Below are positions 35,029-45,502 of a stretch of DNA of 64,000 bases, in pieces. A program made the translations under genes and the position numbers. The notes under the pieces were generated by a model. It saw only the letters and a list, made by a program, of their open reading frames with translations, was not told the DNA's origin and made no database searches. The stretch covers positions 2,666,124-2,730,123 of the forward strand of contig JAEVLN010000013.1 in NCBI GenBank assembly GCA_018350325.1, read 5' to 3'. The stretch comes from Globodera rostochiensis (lineage: Eukaryota > Nematoda > Chromadorea > Rhabditida > Heteroderidae). Position 1 is the stretch's first letter, and each line of letters opens with the position of its first letter.

Positions 35029-35222
35029 GGACATTTCGCCCATTGGACATTTTGCCCGGTAACGAAAAAACGGACGTTTCGCCCGGTAGTGAAAAACCGG
35101 ATGTTTCGCCCACGAACCAATGGGCGAAAGTCCGCGGGCGAAATGTCCAATGGGCGAAATGTCCAATGGGCGAAATGTCCAATGGGCGAAATGTCCAATG
35201 GGCGAAATGTCCGATAGCCGGG
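35029..35222. repeat. Hairpin-forming array of GGGCGAAATGTCC units
   Basis: The left part reads GGACATTTCGCCCATTGGAC and the right part holds four tandem 16-nt units of GTCCAATGGGCGAAAT. They are mutually inverted, so the segment can fold into a long hairpin. Sequence of the same kind links the arms (TTCGCCCGGTA and TTCGCCCACGA). Confidence 0.8.
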
Positions 35223-38200
35223 GGAAACGCTTCTCATATATAAACAAAAACAGTTGACGGTCGGTGGACAGTGCATTTTTATGCCCTTGCCCCGTTTCAT
35301 ACACTGCCTTTATTTTCATCCACAACTCCAAAAAATCTGTTTCATAGCCAGCCAATAACAATTAAGGGGCATTTCATAGATATTTGTGTAAATGGACGAA
35401 GTTTTGGCGAATTGGACGGGAGGCAATTGAGTGGTGGGGGGGGGGGGTTGGGGATCAAGGCCGGAGGACGGACAGTTTGAAGTTCGAGAAGAGAAAAGGA
35501 GGTGGGCAGAGAGTAAGGCATTCCAGTCAGAAATGTACGTAATTGGAATGGATCGGACGTTAAAGAGGGCAGAAAGAATCCACCGGGTTCTCCCTCATTT
35601 GCCAGCACTTTGTCTGTCTGGTCAATACAGGCTGACTGACATTTTTTGCCCGAGGCAAAACCTCCGCAATTTCCGTCGCCAATCGGCACTCTTTGTACCT
35701 CCCCAACTCCTCTGGAAGAAGGGACGACGTCTCCTCCCTTTTGCCGACGGCGGCGGAAATCGATACGGACCGTCCCCCCCCCCCCCCCCCCCCCCCCCTC
35801 CCCATCGCCCGTTCCATTTATTCTTTCTTCCATCTCCTCACAGTCCATCGGTTTCATCCAATGGTACTGGAAGGGGAAGGGGAGGGAGGGGGGGGGTAAG
35901 AAGAGGGGGGGGGGAGCAGGGAGAGTGGAGTTGAGGGAGAATGGACGGGCAGTGGAGGAGAAGAGGGGGGAGGGGGGGGGGGGGTGCGCAACGCAATAAA
36001 ACACACAAAAGTATGTATGTGAGCGAGAGGAATACCCCTTGAGGGGCGGGCGGTAATAGGAGGGGAGTGGGAGGAAGAGTGGGTGGTGGACCCATCACAA
36101 ATCCATTCGTTACTCCACCATCATCCATCCATAACTGCTGGATGGGTAGAGCGAATCAGTCAGCTAAACGAGGAAAGGGGGAGGGGACGTGAAGAACTCC
36201 TTCGACAGTTTTGTGTTACCTCAACCATCCAATCCCAAAAGCCAGTGAGATGAATGAATTGGTAGTGAGTGACCAGCAAACTGCGGACATCAGCAGAATG
36301 GACCCCGGGGGGGGGGGGGTCCGTGCAATGAAAGACATTTGGCGAGCACAGTCGGAAGTAATGTGGGGAGTGTGGACAGATGTGAGCGACTTGCTGGTGC
36401 CTTGACGAGTCGACCGGAAGTCGACGAAAGTTGGATGAATATACGCGAAGACGAGTAGCAAGCAGCCCACGAATGGACAGACAGTCAGAAGAGCGAACTC
36501 GAAAGAAAGATGGGAGTTGGAAATTGGGGGATAAAAGCGATTTGGGAACGTTGAGACGCGCCATACAAATCCGACGGCCACTACTCATATTCAGCGATTC
36601 GGACAAAGTCCCCCCCCCCCCCCCCTCCCCCTCAACACATTCGTTCTCCCCACATTTGCTTATTCTTCCCAATTTACCAGTCAGTCCATTCGTTCACTTA
36701 TTCACTTACCCCCCCCCCGTCCATTCCCTCCCAACCCAACTCCGATTGCTTTGTTTAGTCCATTGCCTGCCCTTTTCTCCTAGGAATTTCACCATTTGTT
36801 TGAAGAACGTGAAATGGACAATGGATGGGCGGCGGTGGGGGGGAGGGGGGTGGTCGGTGTGAAAGTGGATGATGATTGATTGGTGTTTTGGATCTTGATG
36901 TGACCGAAAGATGCGAAGAATAAAAGATAAAGAAAAAAAACAGGAGCGGATTTGAATGTGCAGGTATTATAAATATTTTGGTGTGGGTGGAGGGGGGAAA
37001 ACAAAAACTCAAATTTCGGTGGATGTTCGGAAGTTATTCGCGAAGCGATGCCTTCACTGGAGGGGTTTTGGAGATAAGAACACGCACTAATTCATTCTCC
37101 TCTTTGTGCTCCGGTTGGTCAATCCGTAAGTCGTCTCGAATATGTCCGGTGTCCCTGCCTTCCTATCCTCCAATTTTATTTGCTTTTGCTTTTCCTCTCA
37201 TCGTTTGTATTCCCGGCTCATCTCTTTTCCGTAGATGAAATGAAAGGGGGTTTGAGACGTTCAACGACCTGTCATCGAGAACAAATTTGACAAAAGTTAT
37301 TCAGTTAAGGGAAGGGGCCAATTGGGGGGGGGGAAGAGACCAGCAATGGGAGGGATGGAAGTACCGATGCGGGACAATTCGCAAATTAATGAATTAATTA
37401 TTCATGCCATTCCCAACCCACCCACCTTTCTATGCTGGCCGATTTTTTGTCCCTTTGGGAAAATTTAAAAAAGATTTTCTCGGCGGCGTCCCTCTTTTTT
37501 CAAAGCAAATACATTTTCAAAAAATGTCTCACCCAAAAATGCACTACTAAAAATGAGTTTTTCCGAAAAAATGATTTTAGAAATTTCCAAAACACGAGAA
37601 AAGTATTACACTTACAATTGCTTTACATGTTTTTGGTCAATATTTAAGTCCCTATTTCGCGATTTTTAGCACATTTAAAGAAAACGGACTAATGCGAACA
37701 TTGAGTACTGCCATCACCAATGAATGTTTAAGCGGGGAAGGAAAGCGAAAATGCCATCATTTATGTTGTGAGGAGGAGGGGGGGGGGGGTGAATTATTGT
37801 CAATGACTGAAGAATGATGACACTTGACAACCCATTTTATGGATGGATCGGTCAAAAGGTCAGAAAAGCGAAGGTACATACTTTATGTTAGTGATTACGT
37901 TGGTTAGGGGGATTTAGAAACCCCGAATCTCTGTAGTGCACTTCCCTCCCGTCAATACAATGACCCAACACACCCAAACTAACCAAAAATATCCACTCAT
38001 CGATTCGTCCCCTTAAGGGTACCATCTGACCCATCCGCGCAAGCCCCTGAGGCAATCTTTCATTAATTACTGGGATGGATGGTGAAAGCATGGCGATAGC
38101 ACGTTCTTGTACATAGTCGATGAAGAAAATGGGTGTTTTCGGTTATATGCCCCCTCGCCAAATCTAATGAAAATCACATCCTACGGTTTTCAGGGTGTGG

Positions 38201-38664
38201 CTCGAGTATGATATCAGTTTTGATCATTTACAAAAGTCTATTTTTACAAAATCATTGATTTGACAATATTCGAGATCAGCACACCCTGAAAACCACAGGA
38301 TGTGATGTTTTCATTTGTGAGGGGGTCATCATTATAACCTACGCCACAATAGATTTAGAAATAGGACTTTGCACGCGTGGTGTTTTCTAAATGTAGGCAT
38401 ACTGTATTGATACGAACGGAACCCAACTCGTTCACTTTTTTAAGTGTTTTTTCGTTATAGCTTAAAGTTCGAGCAGTTCGACCAACTGGGCATGCAAAAC
38501 AAAGTTCACCATCACGTTCAGCACCCCGAAAAACCTCTAGGTGCAAAAAAAGCAAGATTCCAAGAAAATACAGCTCACAGAAGGCTTTACAAAATTGTCA
38601 AAAATCCGCGAATTTTGGCCCAAAATTTACAGTTATTGACAACAAAGCAGTTTTTCTGGTCTCA
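35223..38664. other. Intergenic DNA rich in homopolymers, no supported gene
   Basis: C-runs lie at 35776-35799 and 36609-36624, G-runs are near 35435 and 35965, and AT-rich DNA follows from 37.4 kb. A short inverted repeat (about 38148-38205 and 38281-38330; ACATCCTACGGTTTTCAGGG and its complement) looks like a small element. Gly/Pro-rich frames on both strands reflect composition. A minus-strand frame at 38091-37888 (NERLPQGLARMGQMV) is balanced in composition but unrecognised and isolated. Confidence 0.45.
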
Positions 38665-40260
38665 AGCACGAATATGCAAAAATTAATCGGGGGCGATTGG
38701 GTACGTTTGGGCGCTCACGTTTGGGCGCCGGGTACGTTTGGGCGCTCACGGTTGGGCGCCCGGTATGTAAGGTAGGCTAGTCAAAATTTTTGAAAAATTT
38801 TTTAAAGTTTTATTAAGCAATATTTTTTTAAGGCTCTCATATAAACCTAGCTTAGGCTTTACAATTTTTTTGAAGAAAAAAAAAGTTTAAAAAGTCGATA
38901 AAAAGGGGTTTCTAGGGGTATTCGGGGGCGTAGAAGCGCATTCTGACCTCCATTTCGACCATTTCTGAATCCCGAACTCAATTCGAACAATTTTTCGAAA
39001 ACTCAAAAAATTTCAAAAATTAATTTTCGTCTTAAAATTGTTCAAAAAGCTTGATTCGGTCGTTACTTGCTTTTTCGTTGTTATTTTGTGTTTTTAATTA
39101 TTTGAAAAAAATAGTGAAAAAAAAATTAATTCAAAAATGTTCGAATTCGGGGTTCGCCATTCACAAATCCAAGCTTGGATTCATGTTTTACGCATATTTT
39201 TACCCCTGAAACTTGCATTTCAAAATTTTAAATTAAAAAAAAATTCACCAGGGACCGCAATTTTCAGCCTATTAGCATAGGCTTCACGACCAAAATGCTT
39301 TTTTAAGCCTCCACGCATTTCCTAATTACCCAACAAAAACATTTTTTAAAATTAAGTTGTTCTATAAATGTTTTTGATGTGGGCGCCCAACTGATCCTTT
39401 TATAATGGGCGCCCAACCGTGAGCGCCCAAACGTGGGCGCCCAAACGTACCCGGCGCCCAAACGTACCCTGCGCCCAAACGTGAGCGCCCAAATGAACGA
39501 CTCCCATCGGGGGCAAGCACTTTGAAGCAAGTTATGAGCCCAGGACTGAAGTGTCTTTTGACTGGGGACTCAGTTGTCCACTGATTAAAAAATGGGAAAA
39601 ATCACTCATATTGGCTTTCAAAATAAGGAATTAATTGACAGAAAATCAAAATTGAGAATTTAAAGCGTTTGAACCGGTTTAAAAACTTGAAAATTAAGGA
39701 AAAAGCGACTTTTAAGTAAACCAAAGCCCGATAGGGGGAAAAGTTAGACAGTAAGGTGGAAAATAGCAGCCAAAGTACCGCACACTCGACTACGGCGGCC
39801 ATTAGGTGGGGCGAGACTCCGGGCTCCGGAAGAAGTCCGCGCGTGACCCGGCTGGGGTCTCGCGCGCGCCCGCTCCGCGGGTCCCCGCGCGCTCGCCCCC
39901 CAGTGGCGCTCGTCAGACTCTTCTTCCTCCGCCCTCCGTCTCGCCCCACTACTTGCTCCGTCATCGCATGCTCGCTGTTGGCGGGCCGTTACACGGCCTT
40001 TCATTATTATATCCGGCTTTTGTTACTTAAAAATCGTTTTTTCCTTAATTTTCAAGTTTTTAAACCGGTTCAAAAACCGCTTTAAGTTCTCAATTTTGAT
40101 TTTCCGTCAATTAATTCCTAATTTTGAAAGCCAATATGAGTGATTTTTCCCATTTTTTAATCAGTGGACAACTGAGTCCCCAGTCAAAAGACACTTCAGT
40201 CCTGGGCTCATAACTTGCTTCAAAGTGCTTGCCCCCGATTAATTTTTGCATATTCGTGCT
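38665..40260. mobile_element. Long inverted-repeat element with GC-rich core, interrupted by a nested insertion
   Basis: The outer arms are inverted copies. The left begins AGCACGAATATGCAAAAATT at about 38665, and the right ends with its complement at 40260. The left arm is split at 38693 by the nested element 38694-39505 and resumes with CAAGCACTTTGAAGCAAGTT. The right arm carries the complement of this segment uninterrupted. Arms total about 280 nt. The core, about 39776-39990, is strikingly GC-rich (for example GTCTCGCGCGCGCCCGCTCC), unlike its AT-rich surroundings. Part of the right arm recurs at 32.80-32.98 kb and arm segments recur at 58.4 and 58.7 kb. Confidence 0.82.
38694..39505. mobile_element. 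Nested element with GTTTGGGCGC repeats
   Basis: Both ends carry repeated GTACGTTTGGGCGC / GCTCACGTTTGGGCGC motifs in inverted orientation. The direct repeat ATCGGGGG flanks it (38686-38693 and 39506-39513), showing insertion into the left arm of the larger element. The interior is AT-rich with a copy of the GAATCC/CGAACC dispersed block near 38925-39000 and 39140. Confidence 0.82.
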
Positions 40261-40647
40261 CAGCTCAGCGAGCTCTGTCGATTGAGCTATAAAAAGTCAA
40301 ATTCGGTCACATCCCCATAAACTACAATTTTACCACCAGTTTTCTTCGTTTAAGTGTGATTTGCGTTCATTTTCCTGAAAATTTTTTTTTTTTTTTTTTG
40401 CTGAAAAATGTTAAGAAAAAATTTAATTTGAGCTTAAAGATTTTGCTCTTGGATAGGATATTTGTTGCCAAGCTCTGTGCAAAAAATTTGGCAAATCGGT
40501 ATTTTTAATCAAAAATTGTTGTTTTCGAAGTGCAACCAACTCAGTTTCTGCTGTAACTCTGTTTTTTGCTATGACATAACGCCAACGTCCAATGCCATTA
40601 ATCGCTATTTCCTTCGTTAAGTTATAGTGGTATTTTACACCTTGTCA

Positions 40648-42486
40648 ATGTGCGCACATATTTTTGTTGTACTCGATTGTTCATCTTCCGTTTTTTTGGA
40701 TTATTCCAATGCCAACTCTCCAACACAAGCCAAGTTTAACCGTGCTTTGGAGTTCATTAGCACTTTTGTGAGTGAATTGGCGGAAAGCGATTTGGAGATT
40801 GATTTGGTGAGACATTTATAACGTTTTTTGGCATTATTTTCTTTTTCACTTTTCAGATTTTGTTTGGGAAACACCCTAAAATAGTAAAGAAATCTGCAAA
40901 ATCTTTAAATGACGTTAAGGGCAGCTTTACACTGTGCGTATGATTTTTTATTTTTATAATTGGCAAAAGGGGTTCGGTGGGGCAAAAAAAAGAGGTTTTG
41001 AATTTATTCTGAAGGGATAATGTTACAAATGGCGGCGGCAAACTTGATTTTCTGAGCTTATTGGATTTGTTGCTCGAGCAGCAGAACTCTCTGACCAATT
41101 TTGAACTCATTTTGCTGTTGGAGGTCACCCATTACAAATGGGTAATCTTTCCTTAAATTGTGTTGTCGTGTTTATTTATCAAACAGAAAGTTCATTTCTT
41201 CCCATCGGTCAGATCCCCGCCTCTTTCATTCTCCCGTGCCCCGTCCGCTTCGTGGCCCTCTCCGACAATCCGAACTGCGCTTCCTCCCTTTTGTCCGACC
41301 TTTGTGCCGTTTCTCGCTCTTTTAATTTGCAGGGTCAGAGCGCACAGACTTCGCCATGGGTTCTCTGTCGAGACGAAGACGCAATTCCTTTTGCGAAGCA
41401 ATTGGCCGAACTGGCGAGGCTCAACGATTCGGCAATCATTCGCATTTCATCCTCGCACCAAATAAATGTGCAAAAAGAAGGGGGGAACTTGATTCTCAAT
41501 TTCAGCCTTTTGTTTAAGGTCCGTCTGACGCCGAAAATGCATAAAGACGCCGTTCATTCCTTTGAAGGACAAATTATCAAAAGAATTTGCGATCCGGACG
41601 ACTCTTCTCAGCCTACAAAACCCACGTTCCGACTTCTGGGCTTCTCAAAAAACGAATTTTTTATAAATATTCCTTCCTCCTCCCTCTGTCACATCTTAAT
41701 ACCCAAAGGTAAAACATTTACAATATTTGATGAAAATTGCCGTTTTCTTCGGGGGATGGTTCGCCGATATGTCCCTAGCATTGGAAATTTAACTGCTTAA
41801 ATTCAGAGAGAGATTCGGTGGGCTGTGAAAATTGGGTCAATTTTCATTTACTGGCCGAAGTTCTCGGCTTAGAAGGCCAAATCGCCGTTTTGATGGACGA
41901 ACGGACGAACGAAGAGTTTGTGTTGAAACCGTACAGGTTGGAAATCTGACTCAAGAAAATCCGAAAAAATGGGGTGGGGCGGCGAATGTGTGGCTTTAAG
42001 AACTCTTAAGAGATGACTCTTCTAAGTTGTGGATGCTTTGTCTACAATTAGTGCCGACTGCCACAATAAATTGGAGAACACACAGCCAGCAACAATCGAC
42101 GCCGACCAAAGGTAAGCAAAGGGCGGGGAAGGACAACACCAAAAGAAAGTTTAGTGGAATTTCCCGACGTCAGCTACAAGCAGAGTGCGTCCACTCGGAT
42201 TTATTGGACGGATCAGCACGGGATACAGTCGGATGTGCAGAGGTTGCAGCGATTGTTAAAAAAGGCAGACAGATCGGACCAGTTCAAGCAGGTCATACCC
42301 ATTTACATGAACTGAATTCCCCCCCCCCCATTTTTCCAGGAACTGAGGCGTATTGCCACTTACGCAACAGCATTGGGCTACCACGATTTTGCAGGTACTT
42401 TTGCGGACGTGCTCGAAAGAAAGGTCGGAAGCATCCCAGATGAGAACAAAGCCACGCTGCAGGAAGCGGTTAAGACGCTTAGGTGA
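40648..42486 (+). CDS. ints14: Integrator complex subunit 14 (INTS14/VWA9)
   Basis: INTS14 is a nuclear subunit of the Integrator complex, which cleaves and terminates snRNA and many paused Pol II transcripts. Eight exons (40648-40806, 40857-40933, 41015-41141, 41213-41708, 41807-41936, 42052-42111, 42150-42291, 42340-42486) join in phase to give 445 residues. The N-terminus is a VWA domain opening with FVVLDCSSSVF, where the DxSxS metal site is kept. A beta-barrel part follows (IPASFILPCPVRFVALSDNP, LLGFSKNEFFINIP). The C-terminal helical segment GIQSDVQRLQRLLKKADRSD and ELRRIATYATALGYHDFAGT matches human INTS14 closely. The stop TGA sits inside AG|GTGAGA, a good donor, so an alternative C-terminal extension is possible. 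It is shorter than the human protein (518). Confidence 0.92.
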
Positions 42487-43138
42487 GAGCAATGTTTACT
42501 TGGTTCGGAGTTACTGAGACGTAACAGCAACTCCAAAAATTTGCATGTGGGCTATTTTTTTAAACCGTGATTCCTGATTTTGTACAAGTTTAAGTAACTT
42601 TTACTTCAAGTGCTCAAGTTTTAGGATCGAACATTAAAACAATCGTCACAAAATCGGCATCATACTCTCGGCAATCTTTAAGAATTGGGGTCCCGCCGGA
42701 GATTTTTGGAAATTTTAATAATAATTAATTAGCATTGAACAAAAATATGTTGGATAGCAACAGAAATAATCAAATCCAAAGTTTTGAGAGGACGCGTTTT
42801 TGTTAAAATGTCGCCATTTTCTATTGAATTTTTTACACAATGCCAAATTGTGAGTTCCCCTGTCAAATTACAAAAGTTTTTAACACCGGCCAAATTCTCA
42901 TTTTCCAAGTACATTCTTGGAAATAAACGGAAAGTACGAGGGTCCGTTTCCGAGTACTGTACATGGCATCCAAGTATGAATCCAAAGCCTTTTTGGGTTA
43001 TTTGATTTTAACTCCCAGGAAGGGCGGCTTCAAGCAGATTATGCAGACCAAGTGACCGGCGCAATGTTTTGATTCCGATAACCTTTCAATATTGTAATTA
43101 TAACAAAGCAAATAAATAAACGTTCTATAATCGCTTGA

Positions 43139-43497
43139 CGGTACACCTCGATTCGGCGCCAAGAAGTTTTTCGTTATAACCTAGTTCAAAGTCAACCAAA
43201 CATACTTGGTATCATTCGAAAGCATGTAATAAGTAGAAGCTTACAAAGGCAAAAGCTAAGCGATTCGACTTAAATAAAAAAAGTTATGGCACCATAACTA
43301 AAAGTTGGCACGAAAAATGGAAATTTTCTAAGATTTTAAGGGATAACTTTTTTTTGGAAAGACAAATCGGTTAGCTTTAGCTTGATCAAAGGTTCAGCAT
43401 ACTAAGAGCTTTCGTATGATACCAAGAATTTTTGGTTTGGTTGACTTTGAACAAAGTTATAACGAAAAACTTGTCGGCGCCGAATCGTGGTGCTCCG
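43139..43497. mobile_element. hAT-like element, 359 bp
   Basis: The ends CGGTACACCTCGATTCGGCG and its near complement CGCCGAATCGTGGTGCTCCG are inverted. They are flanked by perfect TCGCTTGA duplications (43131-43138 and 43498-43505). The arms extend inward about 100 nt (TTTTTCGTTATAAC, CAAAGTCAACCAAAC), so the element is nearly a full hairpin. No coding capacity. Confidence 0.9.
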
Positions 43498-43759
43498 TCG
43501 CTTGAGAAAGGTTCTACTAAATCAGTTTTTTGCAAACAATTTATGCTCATGCTAAAATTAATTTATGGGAAAGGATGGCGTGGGCAAAGCGATCAAATGG
43601 GAAACTTACGAAAGGGGGAGGGCTAACGCATTGCTGCGAGTTCGTTCCTTTGTATTATTAAAAAGAGTAGGAGGATATGAAAAAGAATCAATGGATGGAA
43701 GGAAGCGAGAGAGAGAACCTTGGACGAGTGCTTTATTGTACATTAACTAGGGGTTTGAA

Positions 43760-43975
43760 GTAAGGTAGAGCGGGATCGGGAGGGATTGCCCCGGTTTTTG
43801 AAATCCCGATCGCGCAGTCGGGATCCCGATAGGGATTTTATGCACCCATTTCTGGCGAAATATTTTTTTGCATTGGCCCTCGGGGACATATTTGAACGTT
43901 GAGACAGATAGCAGCCAATGCAAATGCCGATTAATCCCGATCCCGACTACAAATAATCCCGCTCTACCCTAGCTT
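43760..43975. mobile_element. Small inverted-repeat element
   Basis: The ends AGGTAGAGCGGGATCGGGA and TAATCCCGCTCTACCCT are inverted, flanked by TTGAAG on both sides. It is about 210 bp with no coding capacity. Confidence 0.65.
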
Positions 43976-44476
43976 GAAGAGAATTACAAATTGATGGGAA
44001 TCTCATCTTCGGTTGCCATAAAATGTTGTCGTCAAAATGAACCCAAATAGCGATAGAAATATGCCAGCTTTTTGCGAAAACGCTGGAGGCGATGAGCATC
44101 TGAAAACGCAATATGTTGTTGGAGGATGGGGCAGCGAGGACAGAGACAGGATTTATATGGAGTAAAAATAGCGAAATATGGACTAACAATTAAGTCCCAA
44201 AATATTGATTAAAAAGCGCCAAAATGTGGATTAAACGCAAAAAAAACCTACAAAAAAAGCGCCAAATATTATTAAAAATTGCTTTTTCGGTAAATACCCA
44301 ATTCGCTACTTTGTCCCGACCCGCTACCCCTTTTTACTTGTCAAAAATCGTTTAAGACATTTTTAAAATTAAAAATGCATTTTTTCATCTATTCGATGAG
44401 ACAAAACGAACGGTACCATTTTTAGGCCCAAGTAACAACCACGAGCTGAGTTATAGAGATTTAAAAAAGTAGCGAG

Positions 44477-45376
44477 CAGTGTTTTCCTGTTCCAGCTTGG
44501 CCTGTTCTGTTCCTGTTCCTGTTCTATTCTAGAATTTAGAACAGCACAGGAACAGGAACAGATTCAAAATCCTTGGAACAGGAACAGAACAGGAACAGAA
44601 CAGGCCAAGCTAGAACAGGGTAAAAATTGAAGAATTCAACTTTTATTGAGTAATATATTTGAAATTTTCCAACTATTCAGTATGATCTCAGGTGGCGTAG
44701 TGGTTAAACTGAGTGACGTGATTCAAAACTTTCCCTAGTGAAAATCTTTTTTATTCTTTTTGTTTTACTCCCTGGTGTGGTGTAATGGTGAGTGATATGT
44801 GATGCCTGGGGCTGTGGGTTCGAACCCCCGACTTTGTAAATGATTTTTTTTTCTCTCTTTTTATGAACTTTGATGGTAATTAAAAATATTTTAGATTTAA
44901 TATTTTTTGAAGACATATAAATTTTTTATTTGTTTCATTAAACTTGAGAAAAAAATCATAGGGGGACCCTTTTGTTTTGTTTTTAAAAATCAAGACCAAT
45001 TTTTTTAACAATTCCATCAAAATCTTCAAAAAATGGTTGCAAAACCTAAATTAAAATATTTTCGTAAAAGTCTCGTGTTTTTGAGGGTCAATCTCGAGTC
45101 TCGGGGTAAAGTCTTGGTAAGGTTAGGTCTCGAGCATCACTAGGAAGTGATTGAACACTTTGTCCAATGCATCATCAATTAAAATTTCAGACTGAATTTC
45201 ACTCGGAAAATTTTTAATTTGGAACAGTCTAAGAACAGTTTACTCTGTTCTGTTCCTGTTCTGTTCCTGTTCTGTTCTCGAGGTCGGAACAGAACAGGAA
45301 CAGAACAGACAGGCTGTTCTAAGATTTTAGAACAGAACAGGAACAGGTTCAAAATTGTTGGAACAGGAAAACACTG
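44477..45376. mobile_element. hAT-like element, 900 bp, carrying tRNA-like sequence and a minisatellite relic
   Basis: The ends CAGTGTTTTCCTGTTCC and GGAACAGGAAAACACTG are inverted and flanked by perfect GTAGCGAG duplications (44469-44476 and 45377-45384). Subterminal zones repeat CTGTTCCTGTT and its complement. Inside are two segments with RNA polymerase III box-A-like sequence (GGCGTAGTGG, TGGTGTAATGG), the second followed by the box B GGTTCGAACCC at 44817. There is also a diverged copy of the 17.3 kb minisatellite unit near 45090-45140. Confidence 0.88.
44775..44835 (+). ncRNA. tRNA-derived (SINE-like) fragment with A and B boxes
   Basis: TGGTGTAATGGTGAG resembles a tRNA A box and GGGTTCGAACCCCCGA a B box plus T-arm, at normal tRNA spacing. 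I could not fold a full cloverleaf, because there is no matching 7-bp acceptor stem. It is more likely a tRNA-derived repeat than a functional tRNA. Confidence 0.45.
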
Positions 45377-45502
45377 GTAGCGAGTTGGCAGGTAGCGAGT
45401 CGGGGGTTCGTCCGGCTTTTTCGTGGGTTTTTGCCGAATTTACGATTCCTTTTTTCGGACCAATACGACAAAAAACAAGATTCTTTTCAATGTTTTTTTT
45501 GA

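Noticed and set aside
35342..36004. 220-residue minus-strand open frame
   Set aside because: It depends on poly-Gly and poly-Pro from homopolymer runs, with no family similarity or splice structure.
36160..36672. 170-residue minus-strand open frame
   Set aside because: Composition is irregular, it is flanked by C- and G-runs, and no domain is recognisable.
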